From assembly GCA_963575745.1 (NCBI GenBank), contig CAUYUJ010001347.1:1-64000 (forward strand): DNA of 64,000 nt, written 5' to 3'. Within the stretch, counting starts at the first letter, position 1, and each line of letters opens with the position of its first letter. A program made the position numbers and the translations under genes. The notes under the pieces are model-generated. The model was not told the DNA's origin. It saw nothing but the letters and a program-made list of their open reading frames with translations, and searched no databases. Positions 51,288-61,801 of the stretch are shown here, piece by piece. The DNA comes from Prorocentrum cordatum (taxonomy: Eukaryota > Sar > Dinophyceae > Prorocentrales > Prorocentraceae).

Positions 51288-51602
51288 TGAAGAAAGCGTT
51301 TGGAGCAAGACCAAAAAAACTAGAACAATTACGTTTTTCTGTTTTTATCCAACGTCAGGTCCCCCCAATGTTTTGATAGTAATACTGCAGCTACGGACCT
51401 GGGAATTTCACTGGCAGACGCGGCATAACCCACTACAGGTGCAAAAAAACTGGTTTCTTAAATGTATGGTCAAATATCTTTCAAATCTTAGCAAAACCGA
51501 CCCAAAGTTATCACATTGTCCTTTCTGGCCAGGTCGATCAACTAGCCCCACCCCGCGCCGGAATTCCTCTAGCTCATCGATTCCGAAGAGCTCTACGAGG
51601 TA
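51288..51602 (-). mobile_element. Family 2C element, reverse, right end missing
   Basis: Reverse body (GCAGACGCGGCATAACCCAC) to the left end AGCTCTACGAGGTA. Confidence 0.8.
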
Positions 51603-51954
51603 CTGGCGCCGGCGGTAAACCGTCAACCTGGTCGCCGCCGGGAACCTCCGAATCGAAGCAGAGAGTTCGATAGAAGAAGATTTCCCTCGAAATTCATATT
51701 TTGCATTTTTTGATATCCATATGCGGTCGGTTCCCGGAGTTCAGCCGAAGGTGAAACTGCATGCAGAGAGCTGAGCTGCTCTGGAAACGAAGTTTATATA
51801 CCAATGCGACGCGTAAAAAACTTCTTCCTCAAAATGAATGGTTAAATATCTTTCAAAGTTTCACAAAACCGGCCAAAAGTTATCACTTTGTCCGTTGTGG
51901 TCGGGTTGGCCAACTAGCTCTACCCCGCGCCGGAATTCCTCGAGCTCATCGATG
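51603..51954 (-). mobile_element. Family 2B' element, reverse
   Basis: Cap from CTGGCGCCGGCGGTAAACC; the CTCGTAGAGCTC inverted repeat after it is lost. It is cut near its left end (CTCATCGATGA) by the following composite copy. Confidence 0.75.
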
Positions 51955-51955
51955 A

Positions 51956-52713
51956 CTTGGAACCGGCGGTAGACCGTCAACCAGGTTACCGCCGGGAACC
52001 TCGTAGAGCTCTTTTCTTGCTCAGCGCTCAAAACACGTGGAGGAAGCTCCTGAAGCGAGGGCCAAAAAAGTCGAAAAGAAACCGTTGCATACGAATAGGT
52101 TTGCGGACCTAGCTGGAGCAGCGGACTCTGCACAGCTAGTGTCGTGGACCTAGCTTGAGTAGCAGACCGTTCAAGCCTCTTGATGCAACAGATGAGCGTG
52201 CCTGGTGATACTGAATTGGTTTCTGTGCGTGCCAGCTCTGTAGCTGCTCTAAATCTTGAGTTGAGTACTGAAAACCGACATCACTGGTCAAGATGACTCG
52301 AATACTACAAATAGTTTGACGGACCTAGCTCGAGTAGCAGACCGAGTTCAGGCCTCTGGATGCAAGAGACGAACGTGCCTGATGATTCTGAATCGGTTTC
52401 TGTTCGTATGAGCTCTGTAGCTCTTTGAACTCTCGAGTTAAGTACAGAAAACCGTGAGCGCCTGTCAAGATGGGTCGGAACACATTCGGGTCCTGCAAGT
52501 CTTCTGATCGTGATATTGCAGCTACGGACCTGAGAATTTCACTGGCAGACGCGTCATAACCCACTACAGGTGAGAAAAATCTGGTATATCTTTCAAATCT
52601 TAGCAAAACCGACCCCAAGTCACCACATTGTCTCTTAAGGTCGGTTGGGCCAACTAGCTCCACCCCGCGCCAGAATTCCTCTAGCCCATCGATGCTGAGG
52701 AGCTCTACGAGGT
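51956..52713 (-). mobile_element. Composite family 2/1 element, reverse, full length
   Basis: Type-C cap and CCTCGTAGAGCTC at one end, AGCTCTACGAGGTA at the other, with two to three family 1-type units between (about 52087-52480). 758 bp. Confidence 0.8.
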
Positions 52714-53653
52714 ACGAAGAGCTCTACGAGGAACTTGGTAGCGTTCAAAACCCGGAGAGCGAAAAGACCCCCGGGAACAGGAAATCTTCCCGGGAGAGGT
52801 TTGGGGAGCTCCCCTGAAGCGCTTCGAAAGCGCTGCCAGGAACGCTTCCACGCGTGCCTGCGCGCGTCCAGGCACGCGTGGACGCGTGCCGGAAGCGCTC
52901 CTGGACTCGCTGCGACCTCACACGAGGCGCTGCGGGGGTTCTGGAGCGGCGAAGATGGGCTGTTGGCGGGCACCACAACCGTCCGGCTTGTAATCGAAAG
53001 CCCTCTAGCTCTCAGAGAGCTCTCCGGGAAAAACCCGGAGAGCAAAGAGAACACGCACCGGAAAGCTTTCCTGGCGTGCCCTCGGACGCTCTCGTGAAGC
53101 GCTTCTGGGGCTCTGGGGGGCTCCCCTGCAGCGCTTCTGAAGCGCTGCCAGGAACGCTTCCACGCGTGCCTGCACGCGTGCAGGCTCGCGTGGACGCTTG
53201 CCGGAAGCTGTCCCGGACGGGCTGCGACCTCAAACGAACCCTTGCGAGGATTCTGGACCGGCGAAGATGGGCTGCTGGCGGGCACCACCACGGTCCGGCT
53301 TCTAATCTAAAACCCTCTAGCTCTCAGAGAGCTTTCCGGGAAAAACCCGGAGAGCAAAGAGAACACACGCCAGAAGCTTTCCTGGCGTTCCCTCGGACGC
53401 TCTCGTGAAGCGCTTCTTGGGCTCTGGGGGGCTCCCCTGCAGCGCTTCTGAAGCGCTGCCAGGAACGCTTTCACGCGTGCCTGCACGCGTGCAGGCACGC
53501 GTGGACGCTTGCCCGAAGCTGTCCCGGACGGGCTGCGACCTCAAACGACCCCCTGCGACCATTTTGGACCGGCGAAGATGGGCTGCTGGCGGGCACCACC
53601 ACCGTCCGGCTTCTAATCTAAAGCCCTCTAGCTCTCAGAGAGCTCTCCGGGAA
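52714..53653 (-). mobile_element. Array of three reverse family 3 copies
   Basis: After a short reverse family 2 end (52714-52731), copies at about 52734-53030, 53031-53342 and 53343-53653. One cap (CTTGGTAGCGTTC) stands at the outer end. Internal junctions read CTCTCCGGGAAAAACCCGG, without caps. Each copy has the central palindrome (32 bp perfect at 53472-53503). Confidence 0.83.
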
Positions 53654-53878
53654 AAACCGACCCGAAGTCACCGCATTGTCTCTTTTGGTCGGGTCGGCCA
53701 ACTAGCTCCACCCTGCGCCCAAATTCCTCTTTGCTCATCTTGCCGAAGAGCTATACGAGGTACTAGCTCTCCAGCGCCCCGGAATTCCTCTTAAGCTTCC
53801 AGCAACCAGCTAAGGGAAGCTCTACGAGTTATTACTCTTAGGCTTCCAGCAACTACCTAAGGGAAGCTCTACGAGTTA
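53654..53878 (-). repeat. Reverse family 2 and family 1 left-end fragments
   Basis: A family 2 leader and left end (to 53762) and two family 1 left ends in reverse (CTAGCTCTCCAGCGC..., TTACTCTTAGGCTTCC...). Confidence 0.75.
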
Positions 53879-54516
53879 CTTGGTAGCGTCCAAAACCCGG
53901 AGAGCAAAGAGAACACACACCGGAAAGCTTTTCGGGCGAGCCCTCGGACGCTCTCGTGAAGCGCTTCTGGAGCTCTGGGCGGCTCCCCTGCAGCGCTTCT
54001 GAAGCGCTGCCAGGAACGCGTCCACGCGTGCCTGCGCGCGTGCAGCCACGCGTGGACGCTTGCCGGAAGCTCTCCCGGACCCGCTGCCGGGTCAAACGAA
54101 CCTCTGCCGGGATTCTGGACCGGCGGAGATGGGCTGCTGGCGGGCACCACCACCGTCCGGCTTCTAATATAAAACCCTCTTAGCTCTCAGAGAGCTCTCC
54201 GGGAAAAACCCGGAGAGCAAAAAGAACACAAACTGGAAAGCTTTCCTGGCGAGCCCTCGGACGCTCTCGTGAAGCGCTTCTGGAGCTCCGTGGGCTCCCC
54301 TGCAGCGCTTCTGAAGCGCTGCCAGGAACGCTTCCACGCGTGCCTGCGCGCGTGCAGGCTCGCGTGGACGCGTGCCGGAAGCGCCCCCGAACCCGCTGCC
54401 GGGACGGGCGACTTGCTGCAAGGATCTTGGAGCGGCGGAGATGGGCTGCTGGCGGGCACCACCACCGTCGGGCTTCTAATCTAAAACCTTCTAGCTCTCA
54501 GAGAGCCCTCCGGGAA
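53879..54516 (-). mobile_element. Array of two reverse family 3 copies
   Basis: CTTGGTAGCGTCCAAAACCC, copies 53879-54205 and 54206-54516, joined by the same capless TTTTT hairpin junction. Confidence 0.83.
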
Positions 54517-54734
54517 TCTTAGCAAAACAGGCCCTAGGTCACCACATTGTCTCTTAAGGTCGGGTCTGCCAGCTAGCTCCACCCTGCGCCCGAATTCCTT
54601 TTAGCTCGTCTTGCCGAAGAGCTCTACGAGGTAAATGCTCTTACGCGTGCAAAGAGCTCTACGAGGTTCCTGGCGGTGACCAGGTTGACGGTTCACCGCC
54701 GGCGCCAGTCGTTGCCGAAGAGCTCTACGAGGCA
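54517..54734. repeat. Family 2 fragments in both orientations
   Basis: Reverse family 2 leader and left end (to 54633), a forward 2B right end with cap (54654-54708), then a reverse family 2 left end (to 54734). Confidence 0.75.
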
Positions 54735-55316
54735 TCTAAAACCCTCTCGCTCTCAGAGAGCTCTTCGGGAAAAGAAAACACACACACACACGCCGGAAAG
54801 CTGTCCTGGCGAGCCCTCGGACGCTCTCGTGAAGCGCTTCTGGAGCTCTGGGGGGCTCCCGCTTCTGAAGCGCTGCCAGGAACGCGTCCACGCGTGCCTG
54901 CACGCGTGCAGGCACGCGTAGACGCTTGCCGGAAGCTCTCCCGGACCCGCTGCGACGTTTTACAGGTCGCTGCGAGGATCCTGGACCGGCGGAAATGGGC
55001 TGCTGGCGGGCACCACCACCGTCCGGCTTCGAATCTAAAACCGTCTAGCTCTCAGAGAGCTCTCCGGGAAAAGAGAGCACGCACACACACGCACCGGAAA
55101 GTTTTCCTGGCGAGCCCTCGGACGCTCTCGTGAAGCGCTTCTGGAGCTCTGGGGGGCTCCCCTGCAGCGCTTCTGAAGCGCTGCCAGGAACGCTTCCACG
55201 CGTGCCTGCACGCGTGCAGGCGCGCGTAGACGCTTGCCGGAAGCTCTCCCGGACCCGCTGCGACGTTTTACAGGTCGCTGCGAGGATCCTGGACCGGCGG
55301 AGATGGGCTGCTGGCG
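54735..55316 (-). mobile_element. Reverse family 3 copies
   Basis: Left-end fragment 54735-54770, copy 54771-55070 with a short (CA)n expansion, and copy 55071-55316 that stops at GCTGCTGGCGGG. Confidence 0.8.
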
Positions 55317-55703
55317 GGTAAACCGTCAACCTTGCTACCGCCGGGAACCTCGTAGAGCTCTTTTCTTGCGCGGCGATCGTCGGAGCACATGAAGAAAGCT
55401 TCTGGAGCGAGAAACGAAGAACTCGAAAAAACACGTTTTTCTGTTTTTATCCAACGTCGGTTCCTCCAAGTGTTTTGATTGTAATACTGCCCCTGCGGAC
55501 CTGAGAATTTGACTGGCAGACGCGGCATAACCCACTACAGGTGCGAAAAATCTGGTTTCTCAAAATGACTGGTCAAATATCTTTCAAATCTTAGCAAAAC
55601 CGACCCAAATGTGACACATTGTTTCTTTTGGTCGGGTCGGCCAACTAGCTCCACCCCGCGCCAGTTCCTCTAGCTCATCGTTGCCGAAGAGCTCTACGAG
55701 GTA
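55317..55703 (-). mobile_element. Family 2C element, reverse, cap fused to family 3
   Basis: TAAACCGTCAACC continues a cap from within family 3's GGCGGG: one cap arm is supplied by the family 3 word GCTGGCGGG. Left end intact (55703). Confidence 0.8.
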
Positions 55704-56663
55704 TCTAAAACCCTCTAGCTCTCAAAGAGCTCTCCGGGAAAAGAGAACACACACGCCGGAAAGCTTTCCTGGCGAGCCCTCAGACGCTCTCGTGAAGCGC
55801 TTCTGGAGCTCTGGGGGGCCCCCCTGCAGCGCTTCTGAAGCGCTGCCAGGAAGGCTTCCACGTGTGCCTGCACGCGTGCAGGCACGCGTAGACGCTTGCC
55901 GGAAGCTCTCCCGGACCCGCTGCGACGTTTTATAGGTCGCTGCGAGGATCCTGGACCGGCGGAGATGGGCTGCTGGCGGGCACCACCACCGTCCGGCTTC
56001 TAATCTAAAGCCCGCTGGCTCTCAGAGAGCTCTCCGGGAAAAACCCGGAGAGCAAAGAGAACACACACGCCGGAAAGCTTTCCTGGCGAGCCCTCGGACG
56101 CTCTCGTGAAGCGCTTCTGGAGCTCTGGGGGGCTCCCCTGCAGCGCTTCTGAGGCGCTGCCAGGAACGCTTCCACGCGTGCCTGCACGCGCGCAGGCGCG
56201 CGTAGACGCTTGCCGGAAGCTCTCCCGGACCCGCTGCGACGTTTTACAGGTCGCTGCGAGGATCCTGGACCGGCGGAGATGGGCTGCTGGCGGGCACCAC
56301 CACCGTCCGGCTTCTAATCTAAAACGCTCTATAGAGCTCTCCGGGAAAAACCCGGAGAGGAAAGAGAACGCACACACGCCGGAAAGCTTTCCTGGCGAGC
56401 CCTCGGACGCTCTCGTGCAGCGCTTCTGGAGCTCTTGGGGGCCCCCTGCAGCGCTTTCTGAAGCGCTGCCAGGAAGGCTTCCACGCGTGCCTGCACGCGT
56501 GCAGGCACGCGTCGACGCTTGCTGGAAGCTCTCTTGGACCCGCTGCGACGTTTTACAGGTCGCTGCGAGGATCCTGGACCGGCGGAGATGGGCTGCTGGC
56601 GGGCACCACCACCGTCTGGCTTCTGATCTAAAGCCCTTTGGCTTTCAAAGAGCTCTCCGGGAA
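55704..56663 (-). mobile_element. Array of reverse family 3 copies
   Basis: Left-end fragment 55704-55740, then copies at about 55741-56040, 56041-56346 and 56347-56663. Copies are very similar and no cap is present in this block. Confidence 0.82.
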
Positions 56664-56799
56664 TTGCCAAATATCTTTCAAATCTTAGGAAAACCGTCCC
56701 AAAGTTGTCACATTGTCGCTTCTCGTCGGGTCGACCAACTAGCCCCACCCCGCGCCGGAATTCCTCTAGCTCATCGATGCCGGAGAGCTCTACGAGGTA
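56664..56799 (-). repeat. Reverse family 2 leader and left end
   Basis: TTGCCAAATATCTTTCAAAT to GAGCTCTACGAGGTA. Confidence 0.78.
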
Positions 56800-57846
56800 C
56801 TTGGTTGCGTCCAAAACCCGGAGAGCGAAGAGACGCTTGAGGACGAGAAACACTCCCTGGAGAGCTCTGGGGGCATCTCGTGCAGCGCTTCTGAAGCGCT
56901 GCCAGCGACGCTTCCACGCGTGCCTGCACGCGCGCAGGCACGCGTGGACGCGTGCCCGAAGCGCCCCCCCCGGACCCGCTGCGACGTTTTACTCGTCGCT
57001 GCGACGTGTCTGGAGCGGTGAAGATGTGCTGCTGGCAGGCACCACCACCGTCCGGCTTCTAATCTAAAGCCCTCTAGCCCTCAGAGAGCTCTCCGGGAAT
57101 TACTTATAAACTTCCAGCAACTAGCTACGGGAAGTTCTACGAGTTACTTGGTAGCATCCACATTGGCAGCGTCCAAAACCCGGAGAGCAACGAAGCATTC
57201 AATGCATCGCACTTGAAAGCTTTCGAGGGGGCGCTGGGAAGCGCTCCTGAGGCGCCTCTGGGGCGCTGCCAGGCACGCTTCCACGCGTTCCCTCACGCGT
57301 GCAGGCACGCGTGGACGCGTGCCGGAAACGCTCCCGGACCAGCTGCGAACTTTTTCAGGTCGCTGCGGCGGACGTGGAGCGCCGTGGAGGAGCTCCTGGC
57401 AGGCACCACCACCGTCAGGCTTCGAATCTAAAACCCTATAGCTCTCAGAGAGCTCTCCGGGAAAAACCCGGAGAGCAAAGAGCTACTCCACAAAAAGTTC
57501 ACACGGACGCGGTTTAGTGTGCGTGGAGACGCTGGAATCTGCGCGCGACGCCGGTCTGGAAAAGCTGGAAAGCTTCCCTGCGAAGCTGCGGGTACTTTGG
57601 AACGCTTTCCTTAGGAGCTCGGGGCCTCTCTCGAAAAGCTTCTGAAGCACTCCCGCGCACGCTTCCACGCGTGCCTGCGCGTGTGCAGGCACGTGTGGAC
57701 GCGTGCCCGAAGCGCTCCCGGACCAGCTGCCGGGACTGGCGAGTCGCTGCGAGGATCGTGGAGCGGTGGAGGTGGGCTGCTGGCTGGAACCACAACGGTC
57801 CGGCTTTTAATCTAAAACCTTATAGCTCTCAGAGAGCTCTCCGGGA
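56800..57846 (-). mobile_element. Three reverse family 3 copies with two adjacent caps
   Basis: Copy 56800-57099, a family 1 left-end fragment (57100-57146), a cap fragment CTTGGTAGCATCCACA, then copies 57161-57463 and 57464-57846. The last has an unusual interior (ACACGGACGCGGTTTAGTG). Confidence 0.8.
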
Positions 57847-58111
57847 ATTGTTCTTGCCAACTAGCTCTCCAGCGCGTTGGAATTACTCTAAAGCTTCCAA
57901 CAACTAGCTAAGGGGAGCTCTATACAAGTTACTTCTGCTCAGTTGAAAATAACTGGTAGAGCTTCCCTTCTCTAGTTCCTGGGAGCTTAAAAGTAATTCC
58001 GGGGCGCTGGAGTGCTAGTAACTCGTAGAGTTTTCCTTGGCTAGTTGTGGAAGCTTAAGAATAAAGGTTCGCAAAGCTTCCCTAAGCTAGTTGCTGGAAG
58101 CTTAAGAGTAA
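57847..58111. repeat. Family 1 left-end fragments, both orientations
   Basis: Reverse left end (to about 57931) facing three forward left ends (TAACTGGTAGAGC, TAACTCGTAGAGTT, GTTCGCAAAGCTTCCC). Confidence 0.72.
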
Positions 58112-58679
58112 TTCCCGGAGAGCTCTCTGAGAGATAAGGTTTTAGATTAGAAGCCGCACGCTGGTGGTGCCCCCCAGCAGCCCATCTTCCCCGCCCCAGA
58201 ATCCCCGCAGCGACTCGCCGGAGGTCGCAGCCCGCCCGGGAGCGGTTCCGGCACGCGTCCACGCGTGCCTGCACGCGTACAGGCACGCGTGGAGGCGTGC
58301 CTGGCAGCGCTTGAGAAGCGCTTCAGGAGAGCGCCCCAGAGCGCGGCACGAAAGCTTTCCAGAGTTGCCTCTTCGCTCTCCGGATTTTTCCCGGAGAGCT
58401 CTCTGAGAGCTATAGGGTTTTAGATTAGAAGCCGGACGGTGGTGGTGCCCCCCAGCAGTCCATCTTCGCCGCTCCAGAATCCCCGCAACGACTCACCAGA
58501 GGTCGCAGCCCGTCCGGGAGCGGTTCCGGCACGCGTCCACGCATGCCTGCGCGCGTGCAGGCACGCGTGGAAGCGTGCCTGGCAGCGCTTGAGAAGCGCT
58601 TCAGGACAGCGCCCCAGAGCGCGGCACGAAAGCTTTGCAGAGTTGCCTCTTCGCTCTCCGGTTTTCGGACGCTACCGAG
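58112..58679 (+). mobile_element. Two forward family 3 copies in a family 1 leader
   Basis: Copies 58112-58387 and 58388-58679 with a capless internal junction and one final cap (GGACGCTACCGAG). Removing both joins GAGTAA to TTCGAACGCGCTGG, a normal family 1 leader (compare 59650-59672). Confidence 0.86.
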
Positions 58680-59610
58680 TTCGAACGCGCTGGAGAGCTA
58701 GTTGGCAATAATAATCTCGACAGACCCTTTTGTGACTTTTCCCGGAGAGCTCTCTGAGAGCTAGAGGGTTTCAGATTCGAAGCCGGACGGTGGTGGAGCC
58801 TGCCAGCAGCCCATCTTCGCCGCTCCAGATTCTCCGCAGCGGCTCGTTTGAGGTCGCGGCGGGCCCGGGAGCGTTTCCGGCACGCGTCCTCGCGTGCCTG
58901 CACGGTTACAGGCACGCATGGACGCGTGCCTGGCAGCGCTTCAGAAGCGCTTCAGGAAGAGCTCTCCAGGGAATATTTCCCGCCCCCAAAGGTCTCTTCG
59001 CCCTCCTGGTTTTGGACGCTGCCAAGTTCCCGGAGAGCTCTCTGAGAGCTATAAGGTTTTAGATTGGAAGCCGGACGGTGGTGCCTGCCAGCAGCTCCTC
59101 CACGGCGCTCCACGTTCCACGCAGCGACCTGCCCGGGGTCGCAGCCCGTCCGGGAGCGTTTCTGGCGCACGTCCACGCGCGCCTGCACGCGTGCAGGCAC
59201 GCTTGGAAGCGTGCCGGGCAGGGCTTCACAAGCGCTTCAGGAGAGCCCCCCAGGGCCTATCAGGAAACCTTTCCGGTATGAGTGTCTCTTTGCTCTCCGG
59301 GTTTTGGACGCTACCAAGTTCCCGGAGAGCTCTCTGAGAGCTATAGGGTTTCAGAGTAGAAGCCGGACGGTGGTGGTGCCTGCCAGCAGCCCATCTTCGC
59401 CGGTCCAGAATCCCCGCAGGGGCTCGTTTGTCCCGGCGGCGGGTCCGGGAGCGCTTCCGGCACGCGTCCACGCGTGCCTGCACGCGTGCATGCAAGCGTG
59501 GAAGCGTGCCTGGCAGCGCTTGAGAAGCGCTCCACGAGAGCTCCCCAGAGCTCGGCACGAAAGCTTTGCAAAGTTGCCTGTTCGCTCTCGGGTATTTGGA
59601 CGCTACCAAG
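58680..59610 (+). mobile_element. Family 1 leader fragment and three forward family 3 copies
   Basis: 58680-58738 is leader. Copies 58739-59026, 59027-59318 and 59319-59610 each keep their cap and are joined directly as CCAAG^TTCCCGG. Confidence 0.86.
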
Positions 59611-60659
59611 TAACTTGTAGAGCTTCCCTTAGCTAGTTGCTGGAAGCTTAAGAGTAATTCGAACGCGCTGGAGAGCTAGTTGGCAAGAAAAATCTCGACG
59701 GAACTTTCGCTGATTTTTGGTCGGTTGAACATTTTGTATTCGAAATTCAACATGTCGTTTGAGCTCTAGTTGTTCTTTTCCCATGATATTCGATCTTATT
59801 CCCGCTCGCCGTCTTGATCTCAGCTAGATCGGGTACCTTTTACTGCCAGAAAGCACTCCGGCGGGATCGGCTGTTTCGAGTCATCTTGACAGACGTTGTC
59901 GGTTTTTTGTACCTAACTCGAGCTGTAGAGGAGCTACAGAGCTGATAATTACAGAAACCCTCTTAGAATCATCAGGCGCGTTCGTCTGTTGCATCCAGAG
60001 GTCTGAACTCGGTCTGCTACTCGAGCTAGGTCCGCGAAACTATTCGTATTACTCGAGTCATCTTGACAGGTGCTGTCGGTTTTCCCGTACTTAACTCGAG
60101 CTGTAGGACAGCTACAGAGCTGACACTTACAGAAGCCCATTCAAAATCGTCAGGCGCGTTCATCTGTTGCATCTAGAGGTCAGAACTCGGTCTTCTACTC
60201 GAGCTAGGTCCGCAAACCGATTCGTATTATTCGAGTCATCTTGAGAGGTGCTGTCGGTGTTCTGTTCTTAACTCGAGCTCTAGGCCAGCTACAGAGCTGA
60301 TGCTTACAGAAACCCATTGGAAATCATCAGGCAAATTCATCTGTTGCATCCAGAGGTCTGAACCCAGTCCGCTAGTCGAGCTAGGTCCGCGAACCTATTC
60401 GTATTATTCGAGTCATCTTGACAGATGCTGTCGGTTTTCTGTACTTAACTCGAAATGTAGGATAGCTACAGAGCTGGTGCGCACATCAATCGATTCAGCA
60501 TCATCAGGCGCGTGCGTCTGTTGCATCTAGAGCTCTGGGCAATAGTGAGTCTAAAAAACTAGTCGTTCTCTGCCAATTTTTTGGACATAATATATGGCAA
60601 GGACGCTCTACGAGTCTCCCGGCGGTAAGAAAGGTTGACGGTTTACCGCCGGCGCCTAG
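59611..60659 (+). mobile_element. Family 1 element, full length
   Basis: TAACTTGTAGAGCTTCCC to a cap at 60601-60659 ending GCGCCTAG; 1049 bp. Confidence 0.84.
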
Positions 60660-60683
60660 TAATTCCGGCGCGCTGGAGAGCTA
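60660..60683 (+). repeat. Family 1 leader fragment
   Basis: TAATTCCGGCGCGCTGG to GAGAGCTAG, cut at GCTAG^T by the composite element. Confidence 0.75.
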
Positions 60684-61422
60684 GTACCTCGTAGAGCTCT
60701 TCGGCAAGATGGGCTAAGAGGAATTCGGGCGCAGCGTGGAGCTAGTTGGCCGACCCGACCTTAAGAGACAATGTGGCGACTTGGGGTCTGCTTTTCTATC
60801 TTTGTCCAAATTTTGAAAGTTCGTTTTAAGAGCTGGTATTTTTCCCACTTGTAGCGGGTTATGCCGCGCCTGCCAGTTAAATTCTCAGGTCTGTAGCTGC
60901 AATATTATTATTAAAGGACTTGAGGGAACCGTCGGCCGTGTCGAGTCATCTTAACACGCGTTGACGGTTTTCTGTACTTAACTCGAGATTTAGGACAGCT
61001 ACAGAGCTGATGCCTACACAAACTGATTCAGAATTATCAGGCGCGTTCATCTGTTCCATCGAGAGGTCTGGACTTGGTCTGCTACTCGAGCTAGATTCGC
61101 GAAATTATTCGTATTATACAAGTAATTTTGACGAGTGCTGTCCGTTTCCCTTAACTGAAGATTTAGAAGAGCTGTTGAGCTGGTACGCATATAAAAAGAT
61201 CCCCCCGGCGCGTTCTTTTCTCGCATCGAGAGGTACGAACTCGGTCTGGCACTCGAGCTAGGTCCACGAAGCGGATGTAAAATGAAAACATCATATTTTC
61301 CGACCTTTTTTCTTCACGCTTCAGAAAGCTTTCTTCGTGTGCTCCGAGCAGCGCCGCGCGAGAACAGAGCTCTACGAGGCTCCCGGCGGTTACCTGGTTG
61401 ACGGTTTACCGCCGGATCCCAG
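60684..61422 (+). mobile_element. Composite family 2/1 element, full length
   Basis: Family 2 left end, leader and body to AATATTATTATTAAAGGACT, then GTCGGCCGTGTCGAGTCATC switching into about two family 1 units, then a family 2 right end (61367) and a cap ending GGATCCCAG. 739 bp, both ends intact. Confidence 0.84.
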
Positions 61423-61801
61423 TACCTCGTAGAGCTCTTCGGCATCGATGAGCTGGAGGAACTCCGGCGCGGGGTGCAGCTAGTTGATCCACCCGGCCCG
61501 GGCGGACAACGTGTGAACTTTGGGTCGTTTGGGCGAACTTTCTGAGAGATTTCAACATTCGTTTCGAGAACCGGTATTTTTCGCACCAGTAGTGGGTTAT
61601 GCCGCATCCGCCAGTGAAATTCTCAGGTCCCTTGCTGCAGTAGTACTATCGAAACACTTGAAGGAACCGTCTTTAGATAGAAACTGAAGAAACGTATTTT
61701 TTTCGAGTTTTCAGCTCACGTGTGAGGAAGATCCCCCCGCGTGTTACGAGCGGTGCCGTGCGAGGAAAGAGCTCTACGAGGCTCCTGGCGGTAACCTGGT
61801 T
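61423..61801 (+). mobile_element. Family 2 element, left part (host of LINE)
   Basis: TACCTCGTAGAGCTCTTCGG through the body to GAGCTCTACGAGG and the first cap arm plus AACCTGGTT, where the LINE interrupts. The rest of the cap is at 63652-63674. Confidence 0.86.

Noticed and set aside
44319-57067. Long frames (about 100-300 codons) in family 3 repeats
   Set aside because: GC-rich palindromic repeats give few stops; the frames cross element boundaries and exist on both strands.
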